From contig JALMQS010000153.1 in the NCBI GenBank assembly GCA_024734495.1, positions 9,814,037-9,878,036 on the forward strand: 64,000 bases of DNA, read 5' to 3'. Under the pieces are notes generated by a model. That model did not search any database, was not told the origin of the DNA, and saw only the letters and a program-made list of their open reading frames with translations. Each line of letters starts with the position of its first letter. The stretch's first letter is position 1. The position numbers were made by a program, and so were the translations under genes. Below, piece by piece: positions 1 through 9,702 of the stretch. The stretch is from Forficula auricularia. Lineage: Eukaryota; Arthropoda; Insecta; Dermaptera; Forficulidae.

Positions 1-540
1 GATCATACACTTATCTTGTGCTACGTCCTTGTTGACATCAATCATTGATTTCTAGCCTATTAAGCAGCTCTTGTCAATTGTCAACCATTGAGAAAGTTAA
101 TGCGTTCGATAGCGCCAAACCTGAACCCACGTAGTTTTGTATCAGCATCAAGATTCGATCGATCCCTATTGTAATTCAATACTTTTGTTATTTGGTCCTA
201 TTCAGAGTTTCTTAATAATACGGAACGTTATTTGTTAAAGAATAAAAACGGAGGGAACGTTACTTTTTCTCAAGGGTTTTACCCTTTGTACAAACATTAT
301 TAAATAATAATAGATATTTATATGTTTAAGATTTATGCTTCAATCCACATTGAAAGTATTCATTTATAGATTTTTAAACTCGACCTAGAATCGACAATCC
401 CTTTCGCTCCTATTCACTGTCTTTGTCTACATATTTAAACAAAGTGAAAGAAAGGGCTTACAATCTTTCATAAGATCGAGAAATAATAATTCATCTCTCT
501 TTCATCAAAAAATTAAATCCTTAATCCTAATATAAAAAGA
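1..540. other. Unassigned AT-rich sequence
   Basis: No open frame, RNA gene or repeat shared with the rest of the window was recognised here. It may be unique flanking DNA or old decayed repeat. Confidence 0.4.
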
Positions 541-690
541 GGAATCGAGGAAAAAGGTTTTCACGTCGAAAGAAATAAGCTTATGAAAATTTTGAATATT
601 TACGTGTTGAAGAAATTTGTTAGATCTAGGGAATTTTTAACTGCGAAGTCAAATAAACATATCGTGAGAAGATTATTCAAATATTTACAT
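541..690 (-). repeat. Inverted duplicate of PLE reverse transcriptase 5' segment
   Basis: This block is close to the reverse complement of about 1199-1352, inside the PLE reverse transcriptase. The two arms therefore form an inverted repeat of roughly 150 bp separated by about 500 bp. A few mismatches and small gaps separate them. Inverted partial copies are a known habit of Penelope-like elements, and two larger pairs lie downstream. Confidence 0.8.
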
Positions 691-889
691 TTCTTGGGAT
701 TCTATATCTCTATGTTCACCAACCTCCAGGTAAAACAATAGTTTTTAAGGAATTTGGTGTTGGTACTTGGTGAAACATTTTTTAAAATTATTGGATAAAA
801 ATACTTGGTAGGTTTCACATTAAGATATAAAAAAATAAAACGAATTTATTTTTAGAGAATCTTTAATCTCGATATATATATTTCTGATA
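691..889. repeat. PLE tail fragment plus a shared interspersed repeat
   Basis: Around 691-725 is a short piece of an interspersed repeat also seen near 16.8, 17.3 and 46.1 kb. From about 745 the sequence resembles the PLE tail at 3610-3740: a GGTGTTGG block, a GGTGAAACATTTT block and a GTAGGTTTCAC block, then a CGATATATAT stretch where the hammerhead motif would begin. The hammerhead core itself is missing. Confidence 0.55.
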
Positions 890-2156
890 CTCACCAAAGC
901 TGACAAAGGACAGGCTATCACCATCTTGAAGAGAGAAGATTATATCGAGAAAGTTGAATATTTTATCTCTACAAAGTGGTGCAGAACTCTTTAAAAATTA
1001 ACCCTACTCCAAAATTCCAAAAGAAATCATTAACACCCTTAATGAATTCTCCCATAATCATCCTAAAAAACAAAATTTATATTCCCTTAGAACAATGAAT
1101 CCTCAAGTACCCATCCTTTATGGCCTCCCAAAACTTCACAAAATTGGCAATCCCATCAGACCAGTGGTCTCTTATATAAATGCCCCGGCATACAAAATAT
1201 GTAAATATTTGAATAATCTTCTCAAGGATATGTTTACTTCTGACTTCGCAGTTAAAAATTCCTAGATCTAACAAATTCTCTTCAACACGTAAATATTCAA
1301 AATTCTCATAAGCTTATTTCTTTCGACGTGAAAAACCTTTTCCCCTCGATTCCTCTTTTAAAATTAAAAGAAATATTAGTCGATCTGATTGATTTTAATA
1401 TTAAAGATCCTCTTCATAATAGTCAAATTCTTAAATTATTAGACCTATGCATAAACCAGAACTATTATATTTTTAATAATAAATTCTATAGGCAAACCGA
1501 TGGTTTAGCAATGGGCAGCCCGCTCAGTCCTCTCCTTGCTGAAATTTACATGGCTAATTTAGAAAAAACAATTCTCGGTCCGAATAATTCCTTTGCTAAA
1601 CAAATTGTATTTTGGCGTAGATACGTTGATGATATTTTTGTCATATGGTCAGGTACTCTTAGACAATTGAGCTCTTTCCAAAATTACTTAAACTCTCTTC
1701 ACTCTAATATAGAATTCACTTCCGAAATTGGAAATAAAACCCTTTCTTTCTTGGACCTCCAAATAACTATTTCGAAAAACAAACTTAATTACAAAATTTT
1801 TAGAAAAGATACTTTCACAGACACAGTGATTCCATTTTCGTCTAACCACCCTACTAACACTAAATTTGCCGCTTTTTATTCGATGATCTACAGACTTATT
1901 TCGATACCAATGGACACTTCAGATTTTAACAATGAACTAAATATAATTTATAATATAGCTGTGAATAATGGCTACAACAAACTGATAATTAATAAAATTT
2001 ACAAAAAAAATAATCAAAAAATAAGTATCTCTTACACACTCTCACTAAATTCCGAAACTGTTAAAATATTTAAAAGACTCCCCTTCATTTCGAACCATGT
2101 TACAAACCCTATAGCTTCAACTCTTAGAACGTCTGGTATAACTCCTGCTTTATATA
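890..2156 (+). pseudogene. Penelope-like element reverse transcriptase, broken
   Basis: The reverse transcriptase of a Penelope-like retroelement copies element RNA into DNA at the target site. Three segments in different frames align end to end with the family. About 890-992 reads LTKADKGQAITIL; 1095-1264 reads YGLPKLHK followed by PIRPVVS; then a frame from about 1256 through 2156 contains FDVKNLFPSIP (motif A Asp), GLAMGSPLSP and YVDD (catalytic Asp pair, residues 99-102 of the frame opening at 1328). At least two frameshifts and a stop near 992 disable it. The C-terminal part runs into the assembly gap just after GITPALY, where in the related copy at 6632-7347 the GIY-YIG domain begins about 30 residues later. 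Family assignment is strong; whether it belongs to the same element as 4324-4752 is unknown. Confidence 0.9.
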
Positions 2157-2256
2157 NNNNNNNNNNNNNNNNNNNNNNNNNNNNNNNNNNNNNNNNNNNN
2201 NNNNNNNNNNNNNNNNNNNNNNNNNNNNNNNNNNNNNNNNNNNNNNNNNNNNNNNN
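2157..2256. other. Assembly gap (100 N)
   Basis: Exactly 100 N, a conventional scaffold-gap size, so the true length is unknown. It truncates the PLE reverse transcriptase frame. Confidence 0.98.
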
Positions 2257-2734
2257 AACATTTATTTAAAAAAATTTTAGACGGACATGAGACAACACCG
2301 TGGGATTATTATTATTATTTGTATTTCCCATGCAATATGCTATTCAAATAAATAGGATTAAACAAAAATAATTATTAAGCTATTGCATAGCTTTTATCGC
2401 GGGCTGTGAGCGCGGCGACCGAATCAAGGAATTCCGTAACGAAAATAAACCTAACACCCCCCACTCCGACCAGCACTGCGGTGCGGCGTTGAAAGCCGTG
2501 CATCGTCTAACGTCGTTTCAGTTCGGCAGACTTCGGCACGGTGTTTGTGTGAGTGCGACTAGACGTATGCGTGTAGACTGTACGAAGCTCGCACGGATCG
2601 AGACGAGCTGTTCCAAAATCGGATGAATACGTAAGCAGCTGTTTGTAAAAAAATATTGCATAAATATTATAATTGCATAAGTTGATAAAAAATGCTATGC
2701 AATAGCTTTACCGCGGCATTCCCCGAGTGCCACA
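2257..2734. other. GC-rich block between palindromic near-repeats
   Basis: About 2400-2620 is clearly richer in GC than its surroundings. It lies between two near-copies of a short palindromic unit: GCTATTGCATAGC followed by TTTTATCGCGG at about 2379-2401, and GCTATGCAATAGC followed by TTTACCGCGG at about 2694-2716. No coding frame or family motif was recognised. It could be a small non-autonomous element or foreign-composition DNA. Confidence 0.4.
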
Positions 2735-3604
2735 CATCTATTTTCTTTTTATTATTCTTATTCCAAGTTCCAATAAGAAAACTCTAATTGAATTTTAATC
2801 TTTTTAAAATCCATAAACAGTTTAATATAATACAATTTATAAAATATATCTGCAATTTCAAATTAGAACAAATAAAATATATAATAAGTGAAAATGTACA
2901 CACAAATTCAAACGTAATCAATACTTTTTTTGTACTTTTAATTAATTTAGACAAATTGCCCCCCCCCCCCCCACCCCGCAAAAAGACTTAGTTATTGCAC
3001 ATAACAAAGTTTATTACTGAAGGAGACAATAAAAGAGTGTGTCTTCTGTTGGAATCATAAATTTTTTTAACGAGACTAGTTTTTAAGTGCATTACCGACA
3101 AAAATGGCTACAATTCTAAGCGTACAACGTTAACATAAAACTAAATTTTTATATTTTTTGTATTTTTACACTTCTAAGTAACCACAGATGATGTATACAA
3201 ATTCCGGTTGATTTTGGACCAAAGGGGCTATAATTTCCAAATTTCGCCCCCCCCCCCCCCCCGACCTGGTTAATTGTTTAAAATTATTGTATTGTCACCT
3301 GAAATACATATATGGTACATCCAAAGTTTCAAATTGATACGACAATATTAGAAGTAGGATAAAATCGAATTTCTGGATCCGCTTACATCCAACTTCGTTA
3401 CAAGAAAAGCTAATATAAAGCGTGTAATATTATTAATAAGTTTAGGAGTAGGTCTAGAATAGGTTATTCGTCTATTTGTAAGGAGTCGGGGTTACTTTTA
3501 ATGAAACGGAGAGGGGGTCATGAAGCTAGAGGTGGATGGACACCCCTGCATAAGTTTCACTTTCATTTCGACCGAGAATAGATAGAAAAAAAAAGATAAT
3601 TTAT
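2735..3604. repeat. Interspersed repeat fragments with long C runs
   Basis: The stretch 2735-2860 matches about 17440-17560 and 46250-46330, so it is a dispersed repeat. Two long C runs occur near 2960 and 3247, both next to text resembling the Helitron-interior repeats around 12 and 25 kb. The short frames here are low complexity and are not called as genes. Confidence 0.5.
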
Positions 3605-3720
3605 TAATGACTTTTAAGGAGTTCGGTGTTGGTTCTAGGTGAAACATTTTAATATAATAATAAAACTTGAGTAAGATACGAGGTAGGTTTCACAAAAAAG
3701 AAATAAAACAAAATTGAGTT

Positions 3721-3771
3721 TTGAATTCGATATATTTCAGGGGTTAGCCCATCATCAGGAGTCTAAGAAAA
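3721..3771 (-). ncRNA. Hammerhead-like ribozyme, PLE tail (left arm)
   Basis: On the minus strand the core CTGATGA is followed by a GGG/CCC stem II, then GAAA and a short ATAT helix III ending in ATC, the candidate cleavage site. One unpaired T lies between CTGATGA and stem II, and one extra T lies before GAAA in this copy, which probably weakens it. PLE tails in many animals are known to carry hammerhead motifs. Confidence 0.5.
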
Positions 3772-4039
3772 CTGATTATATATTGGAAAAATAGTTTTAC
3801 AAGTAACAATTTTTAAAAATTTTTTAACTGTATGTGGTGAGGGGAAAGTAGGGGAAGAGGAGAAGTTGTTCTAAGAATTAATATTTTCTATTGAGATTTG
3901 AACTGGCTGAAAGGAAGCTATACGTGCTATTATAATAACGAATGGACAAGTACCTGAGAAGGTACAACTTGAAAGGTACATGAGAGAGTACAATTACCCT
4001 AGTATATTCAATGTGCGAACAATGGAAGGAATGTTTATT

Positions 4040-4356
4040 TAATTTATTATAACATGTATAATCAATAATTGTATTTTTATACACTTCCAATTGATTATTT
4101 AAAATATTTGAATTATTCGAGAGGGCTATTTTTATTTCGGTGGATTCCAAGAGATCCAATTTAAGGCCTTTTCTTTCGAAATGAATGGGGATAGGGTTAT
4201 TATTAGAGGTTGAATGGTTGGATTCATGTAAGTGAATTGCGAAGGCTGAGGTCGAATCTAAATTAATGTTATCGGATTTATTGAGATGATTAAGAGCTCT
4301 TACATGCTCGGAGTAACTGTATTTTGAATGAGCAGCCTGTCTGCCCTATATATTTA
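4040..4356 (-). pseudogene. GIY-YIG endonuclease domain, left-arm copy, broken
   Basis: The minus strand encodes a second copy of the domain at 4324-4752: YIGQTG, then HFERKGLKLDLLESTEIK and LNNQLE. Compared with the right-arm copy it has one extra base just after YIGQTG and SFKI, which shifts the frame, and its stop after IIDY has been altered so that the frame runs on into former 3' untranslated sequence. It is a remnant made by the inverted duplication, not a separate gene. Confidence 0.8.
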
Positions 4357-4752
4357 GACTCCCAATTAATTAACAATAAAATAGACAAAATTGATAAATT
4401 AGACAAATCAGGAGTGTATAAATTAACTTGTCAAGATTGTGATGCTTTTTATATAGGGCAGACAGGCCGCTCATTCAAAATACGTTACTCCGAGCATGTA
4501 AGAGCTCTTAATCATCTCAATAAATCCGATAACATTAATTTAGATTCGACCTCAGCCTTCGCAATTCACTTACATGAATCCAACCATTCAACCTCTAATA
4601 ATAACCCTATCCCCATTCATTTCGAAAGAAAAGGCCTTAAATTGGATCTCTTGGAATCCACCGAAATAAAAATAGCCCTCTCTAATAATTCAAATATTTT
4701 AAATAATCAATTGGAAGTGTATAAAAATACAATTATTGATTATATGTTATAA
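4324..4752 (+). CDS. PLE GIY-YIG endonuclease domain (fragment)
   Basis: This frame encodes the C-terminal endonuclease domain of a Penelope-like element, which nicks target DNA to prime reverse transcription. Visible features: GVY at residues 30-32, a CXXC pair at 36 and 39, YIG at 43-45, R54 and H58, a conserved E in LLESTEIK (111 or 114) and the closing Asn-rich LNNQ near 127-130. The first ten residues are antisense to the left arm, so the natural protein context starts at about LDSQLINN. The reverse transcriptase that should precede it is absent, replaced by the palindrome junction. It ends at a stop just before the 3' untranslated region. Domain recognition is secure; activity as a stand-alone fragment is unlikely. 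Confidence 0.85.
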   Translation: MNEQPVCPIYLDSQLINNKIDKIDKLDKSGVYKLTCQDCDAFYIGQTGRSFKIRYSEHVRALNHLNKSDNINLDSTSAFAIHLHESNHSTSNNNPIPIHFERKGLKLDLLESTEIKIALSNNSNILNNQLEVYKNTIIDYML

Positions 4753-5087
4753 TAAATTAACTTTCATAAAATAACTAAACATTCCTTCCATTGTTCGCAC
4801 ATTGAATATACTAGGGTAATTGTACTCTCTCATGTACCTTTCAAGTTGTACCTTCTCAGCTACTTGTCCATTCGTTATTATAATAGCACGTATAGCTTCC
4901 TTTCAGCCAGTTCAAATCTCGAATAGAAGAGTCTTATTTTTTACAACCACCGTGGACTGCTTTCATCAACATCCAATTGCATATTTATACCAGTCCGTCT
5001 CCTAAAGAAAATCTCTATCAACTCAATAGAAAATATTAATTCTAGAACAACTTTCCACTTCCCCTACTTTCCCCTCACCACATGCAG

Positions 5088-5266
5088 AGTTTTATTTTTT
5101 TTGGCTTTTCGCCCTTTCTAGCCATAAGCCATTTACGATACTAATTATTTTATTTAAATTTGTCTCTACCTCGGGGGTCAGATTTTAGCCGGATGCCTCG
5201 AGTCGGATTCGAACTCAGGTCCTCTTGGTTAGCTGGCTGACATGCTACCGCCTAGCCTACCCGACC
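5088..5266 (-). mobile_element. tRNA-derived SINE inserted in PLE right arm
   Basis: Read on the minus strand, the 5' end has a tRNA-like pol III promoter: A box TAGGCTAGGCGG and B box AGTTCGAATCC at normal spacing. The insert is absent from the left PLE arm at the corresponding point near 3830. It is flanked by near-identical copies of CACCACAT(G/-)(C/-)AGAGTT, which read as a target-site duplication. The body downstream of the B box is short and AT-rich. Confidence 0.75.
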
Positions 5267-5336
5267 CCCCCACCACATAGAGTTAAAATTTTTTTTTAAA
5301 AATTGTTACTTGTAACTATTTTTCCAATATATAATC

Positions 5337-5393
5337 AGTTTTCTTAGACTCCTGATGATGGGCTAACCCCGAAAATATATCGAATTCAAAACT
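5337..5393 (+). ncRNA. Hammerhead-like ribozyme, PLE tail (right arm)
   Basis: The core reads CTGATGA, an extra T, stem II GGG-CTAAC-CCC, GAAA, a short A/T helix III and the candidate cleavage triplet ATC. Helix I can form from TC before the core with GA after the triplet, and, beyond an internal loop, AGTTTT (5337) with AAAACT (5389 onward). This matches the type I layout reported for PLE hammerheads. The extra T after CTGATGA is shared with the other copies in the window. Confidence 0.65.
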
Positions 5394-5455
5394 CAATTTT
5401 GTTTTATTTCTTTTTTGTGAAACCTACCTCGTATCTTACTCAAGTTTTAAATTAT

Positions 5456-6239
5456 TAATGCGTTAACACATGTGTGATATGAGTTATTAAAGCTTAGTAA
5501 ATTTCTACCAAAAGATTAAATGATTGTCCCAGTTTGTTTTTAAGGCGATATTCTTTTTTTGTTATTTAATCAAGTCATGTTTTTTGCGTTCTTATGTAGT
5601 CAGTGGGCTGTGCCGTGTCACACGATCCCATCATCCAAGAACTGCCACACCAACACCCCTAAGCAGCAAAATGACAGCGATATTGGTCCAACATTAAAAT
5701 GGTTGGCTTGGAAATACATAAGCCTCAAGACAATTTATAAAAAGCTAGCTAGCTATCTTCGCTCCTCTGTCGGTTGATGGTTTTCTCCTCCAACGAGCTA
5801 GCTGTTCATCATTCGGTGTGTTTTCAGACTTGGTAGAATATATTTAAAGAATCCTCGGAGCCGCCGCCGCGGTATTTAGCGAACCCAACTCTTGCCTGTC
5901 TGTCATGTCTGTCTGTGTGTGCCGACGTCAAATTCATGATATTGTTTACCTTTTCTAAAAGCACACACAGTGTGTCAGCTTAGGCAAATTGCCCCTGCCA
6001 TCACCTATTCAGTGAGAGAGAGAGCGTACATTTTTCGGCAGAGGAAACGATTATTTATGTTCTCTTTACGTTGTTTTTTCTATTAATTTCTTTCATTATT
6101 CCCATTTATCGTAAAAACATCATTTAAAAATAAAAATAACAAACCATTTGCTACCATATTTCAGTTTAATTTATTATTAGATTCAAAGAAATAAATTTGT
6201 CAGAGTCTGTCTGCAAAAAAAGCTCCCTCCTTTAACCAT
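5456..6239. other. Unassigned sequence between PLE pairs
   Basis: No shared repeat or convincing gene. It includes a GC-richer piece near 5840-5890 with a GCCGCCGCCG run and a short GAGAGA run near 6010. The 72-codon frame at 5559-5777 has no recognisable domain and is not called. Confidence 0.4.
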
Positions 6240-6399
6240 TAGTAGAGATTGTGGTGTTTGTGCGAAGGTGAAACATCTTTAATAAAAATAAGAGTAAATA
6301 AATATTATATTTAATATTGATTTACTATGAGTTAAGGATTCTCGGTCACTTGTTTCACATTAAAATTAAAAAATTACAAGATGTAAAAATTGTTTTTTC

Positions 6400-6470
6400 T
6401 TTTTCAATATATATAGTTACTTCGGGCTATCAACCCATCTTCAGGAAGTACAGAAAATAACTAATTCAAC
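6400..6470 (-). ncRNA. Degenerate hammerhead-like motif, PLE tail
   Basis: On the minus strand CTGAAGA, an extra T and a GGGTT-GAT-AGCCC stem II are intact, but the following core reads GAAG plus inserted bases instead of GAAA with an immediate helix III. This arm is probably inactive. Confidence 0.4.
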
Positions 6471-6631
6471 TTATTGAATGCCAGGTTATATATATGTTTA
6501 TTGAACAGAGGGAAAGAATGTTTCAATTATTTTAAAGGACAATTTCTTTTAGTCTATTGTTAAGTGAAAATTTCAGGTTGGGTAAGGGTTTATTGACATA
6601 GGTGTGGATAAATAAAAGAAAAGTTAGAAGT

Positions 6632-7347
6632 TCATTGACTTATGTCTCTAAGCTGGGAATAAATTTTTGGCTTTGTTATTAATAGGTCAATTATTATGTT
6701 TTGTTTTACATCAAGTTGATTATTGATAATATTTTCATCGTTCGACAAGGCATATTTTATTTCCGTGGATTCAAGAAGATCCAATCTTAATCCTTTTCTT
6801 TCGAAATGAATAGGGGTGGGATTAGTAGGTGAAGGTGAGTGATCTAAAGAATATAGATGATTAGCAAATGCGGAAGTGGAATCTGGATTTGTGGGTTGAT
6901 TTCTTATTAATTGTCTGTGGGAAGCTACGTGTTCTTTATGCCGTTTTTTGAAAGATCGTCCAGTTTGTCCAATATAAATTGCATCGCAATCGTTGCAATT
7001 TAATTTGTATACACCAGATCTATTTATTTTATCAATTTTGTCTAGTTTGTTATTTATTAATTGAGAGGATAAATTATTTATATTATAAAGGGCTGGAGTG
7101 ATTCCATATTTCCGGAGAATATTTGTTAATGGATAGGTTATATGTTTAGAAATAAAGGGGATTCTTTTATAGAATTTTTTCAGATTAGATTGTGAGTGAA
7201 TGTAATTGCGAAAGCGTGTGTTTTTTAATAATTTTGATAAATATTTTTTAATAATTTCCTTACTATATCCATTATTATATGCTATATTATAAATGGTATC
7301 TAGTTCGTTATTAAAGTTTGTATTGCTAAGAGGGTTAAGATTAGTCT
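6632..7347 (-). CDS. PLE reverse transcriptase C-terminus plus GIY-YIG domain (fragment)
   Basis: An unbroken minus-strand reading frame of about 238 codons, with no ATG in it, ending in TGA at 6632. It begins in the reverse transcriptase thumb region (NPLSNTNFNNELDTIYNIAY), passes GITPALY, and continues into the endonuclease: RSGVYKLNCNDCD, YIGQTGRSF, then HFERKGLRLDLLESTEIK and INNQLD. It supplies the RT-to-endonuclease linker that is lost in the gap of the copy at 890-2156. The 5' part of the gene is missing because the palindrome junction cuts it at about 7347. The frame is open and well conserved, suggesting a fairly young copy. Lack of a start codon means ORF finders would skip it. Confidence 0.88.
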
Positions 7348-7684
7348 TAAGACACTAATCTTAACCCCACTTAGCAATATAAGCATTTAATAACGAACTA
7401 GATACCATTTATAATATAGCATATAATAATGGATATAGTAAGGAAATTATTAAAATAATATTACTAACAAAGCCAAAAATTTATGCCCAGCTTAGAGACA
7501 TAAGTCAATGAACTTCTAACTTTTCTTTTATTTATCCACACCTATATCAATAAACCCTTACCCACCCTGAAATTTTCACTTAACAAAATAGCCTAAGAGA
7601 AATTGTCCTTTAAATAATTCTAACATTCTTTCCCCCTGTTCAATAAACATATATATATAACCTGTTATTCAATAAGTTGAATTA

Positions 7685-7749
7685 GTTATTTTTCTGTACT
7701 TCCTGAAGATGGGTTGATAGCCCGAAATATATATATTGAAAAAGAAAAT
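7685..7749 (+). ncRNA. Hammerhead-like ribozyme, PLE pair 2
   Basis: Core CTGAAGA, extra T, stem II GGGTT-GAT-AGCCC, GAAA, a 3-bp A/T helix III and candidate cleavage triplet ATT. Helix I pairs TTC with GAA, then past an internal loop ATTTTTC with GAAAAT. The same pairing in pair 1 uses different bases, which is compensatory support for the fold. Confidence 0.65.
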
Positions 7750-7869
7750 TTTTTACATCTTTTAATTTTAATGTAAAACAAGTGACCAAGAATCGTTAAC
7801 TCATAGTAAATCAATATTAAATATAATATTTATTTACTCTTATCTTTTTCCCTCCTTTAATATCTATCT

Positions 7870-8036
7870 ATCTATCGGTTGCAGTAAAAATGCGTTCTTA
7901 CTAGTTAAAACTCGTTTCACTGAATACCTTTAAGGCAACTAGAGTTGGTTGAGTTTGATTCAAAGGTTTAGAATCTTCATTTTTGACCTTCCGCCTTATT
8001 TTGTGTGTTTATTTTCAAAAATTACATCCTCTACAA
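7870..8036. repeat. Fold-back repeat fragment interrupted by hAT
   Basis: Matches the family at 31770-32135 and 32758-33128: TTCTTACTAGTTAAAAC, then TTCATTTTTGACCTTCC, then ACATCCTCTACAAC. It resumes after the hAT element at about 9232 (CTTTGCATCTAAT), as in the uninterrupted copy near 32950. Confidence 0.7.
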
Positions 8037-9223
8037 CAGTGATTCTCAACCTTTTCTTTGTTGCGACACACTTTTAACAATTGCAAAATTTGGCGGCATA
8101 CTAACAATAGTTTAAAAGAATTTTACTTTTACCTATAATACCCTGTGTTAATGTGTGAAATAGTTTATGATAATAATTTTCAATGTAAAATAAATTAATA
8201 TGTACTACAAAGATAACATGATGTTCATTGAGTGATTAATTACAAATTAATTATAAGAATACATTTAAGACAAAATTTGAGCTTGATGATTTTTGATAAT
8301 TTGGTTTATATTTGATCGTAAACATGATAATGCCACGCTCATTTCGTCATCTATCGTACATTTAAAAGTCTCGATCCTTTTTACTTTATCCAATGCGAAG
8401 CATGGGTAAAGTATTGTAATCGGTCTCGTGGCAAGCGCGACTTCAAAGGATCCTCAGGTAAATACTACGGAACCCAAGGTCTCAATTAAAGTCACAAATT
8501 GTAGTATTCAATTAGGTTGAATTTTTGCACGTGACGGTTTTGTCAAAAATTACATGGGGTCTCGTCGAGAGGCTAAAAAGTGCGATTTTTTCAGGAAGTG
8601 CCTGGGGATGGATGTATATGTTATCGTTTTTTTCGTCCACGATTTTTTCCACACCGTTGAACCGATTAAAATGAAATTAAAAAACTACCATTACTTTAAC
8701 AAAATGAAGCGCTGATTAGTTTTTTGTACATATCGGCTTACAAACATTAGTACTTTATTTCAGTACTTTTTTAGTTTTTTCTAAATATTTTGAAAATGAC
8801 TAAACCAATTTTGATGAAATTTAACATTGCAATTAAGTACCTTGAGGACCATAAAAAGGTCATATAAATTTTTTTGTAAAATTATATTTTAAAGTACTTT
8901 ATTCTAGAATAAGATAGTACATTGGATAAAGTTTAGCAACGATCAGTTGCAGTTTATTTCGTTTTTATATTGGTTAATGCTGAAAATCCGAATTCTCACA
9001 AATAAGATGTAGAAAATTGTAATAATATTTTTAAATCTTTTTTGGCTATTATGGGATACACATCTATCACATCTAATGTTAATCCAAAATGAATTAATTG
9101 GCTCTTCCGAATATTTTGAAATTAAATCTCCATTATTACAAAAGGAAATAAATTTTCATTGTTTGCATTTCTAAAATTTGGAGGCACACTAAAGTGCCGC
9201 GGCACTGTGGTTAAGAATCAATG
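8037..9223. mobile_element. hAT-type non-autonomous transposon
   Basis: The left end is CAGTGATTCTCAACC and the right end is GGTTAAGAATCAATG, an imperfect inverted pair of the hAT type. The perfect 8-bp duplication CTCTACAA lies immediately outside both ends (8029-8036 and 9224-9231), the standard hAT target-site length. No transposase is visible. About half its length is a HINE-like element inserted at 8383-8968. Confidence 0.88.
8383..8968 (+). mobile_element. Helentron-associated (HINE/DINE-like) element, copy 1
   Basis: Starts with ACTTTATCCAATG and ends with CATTGGATAAAGT, then a hairpin CAACG-ATC-xGTTG and GCAGTTTATTT. Such asymmetric subterminal inverted repeats with a single 3' hairpin are the layout of Helentron-derived elements. 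Other copies: 59935-60524, 21775-22325 (minus), and 3' ends near 45060, 45260 and 63489. No coding capacity. Confidence 0.7.
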
Positions 9224-9339
9224 CTCTACAACTTTGCATCTAATTTTTAATATTTTCATTTAAAAATCTTCTGACTTAAAATCATTGCTATATAACGTTT
9301 TGATTTTTTTGACCTCAAAAGGAAGTTGGAAGGGGGGGA

Positions 9340-9702
9340 GATAAAATCAATAATTCCCTCCAAAGCATGCTTTGCACGTAGCACGCGTTTTGCCGACTCC
9401 CAACACTCTCTCGCGGTCAAATTAGAAAAGTGCCGGACCACTTCATTCGCGAATACATATATCCCCATGACTTCAGGGAACTGGAACTCTCTTCCAGCCT
9501 CTATCTTTCCCAGCACCTATAATCTTCAAACCTTCAAAACCGGAGTGCATAGACACCTACGTCTACACCCTCTCACTTAATCAACTTTCTCTTCTCTTCG
9601 GTAATGCAAGGGTCTTTCGAGATCCATAGGGGCTGCATCTTTACTGGTGCACCCCTTCTTGCATTCGATTGCATTAGAAAAAAAAAAAAAAAAAAAAAAA
9701 GA
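9340..9702 (+). pseudogene. LINE 3' end, 5'-truncated
   Basis: The frame ending at 9580 encodes the extreme C-terminus of a Jockey-superfamily non-LTR reverse transcriptase protein. NWNSLPASIFPSTYNLQTF followed by a RHL ending is a typical C-terminal signature. A short 3' untranslated region follows and the element stops in a 21-base A tail at about 9681-9702. All catalytic parts are missing, so it is a dead-on-arrival insertion. Confidence 0.75.

Larger units (their letters stand above)
3605..5455. repeat. PLE fold-back pair 1
   Basis: A large inverted repeat: about 3630-4356 is the reverse complement of about 4451-5445, with a spacer near 4357-4450. Both arms hold the GIY-YIG 3' half, the 3' untranslated region and the hammerhead-bearing tail, pointing outward from the centre. 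The right arm is longer because a SINE (5088-5266) and a short extra stretch near 4930-5010 are inserted in it. The arrangement corresponds to two partial PLE copies joined head to head. Confidence 0.85.
6240..7860. repeat. PLE fold-back pair 2
   Basis: Left arm 6240-7347 and right arm about 7350-7860 are reverse complements, meeting at a near-perfect junction around 7348. The right arm lacks the segment corresponding to about 6690-7248, so only the left arm keeps the endonuclease. Both outer ends carry the PLE tail with the hammerhead-like motif. This copy belongs to a different PLE subfamily from pair 1, as the tails and proteins differ. Confidence 0.85.

Noticed and set aside
1077..1274. 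65-codon minus-strand frame
   Set aside because: It is antisense to the PLE reverse transcriptase segment (YGLPKLHK...VKNS) on the plus strand.
3878..4159. 93-codon minus-strand frame as an independent gene
   Set aside because: Its start is the GIY-YIG C-terminus of the left PLE arm and the rest is read-through of 3' untranslated sequence after a lost stop.
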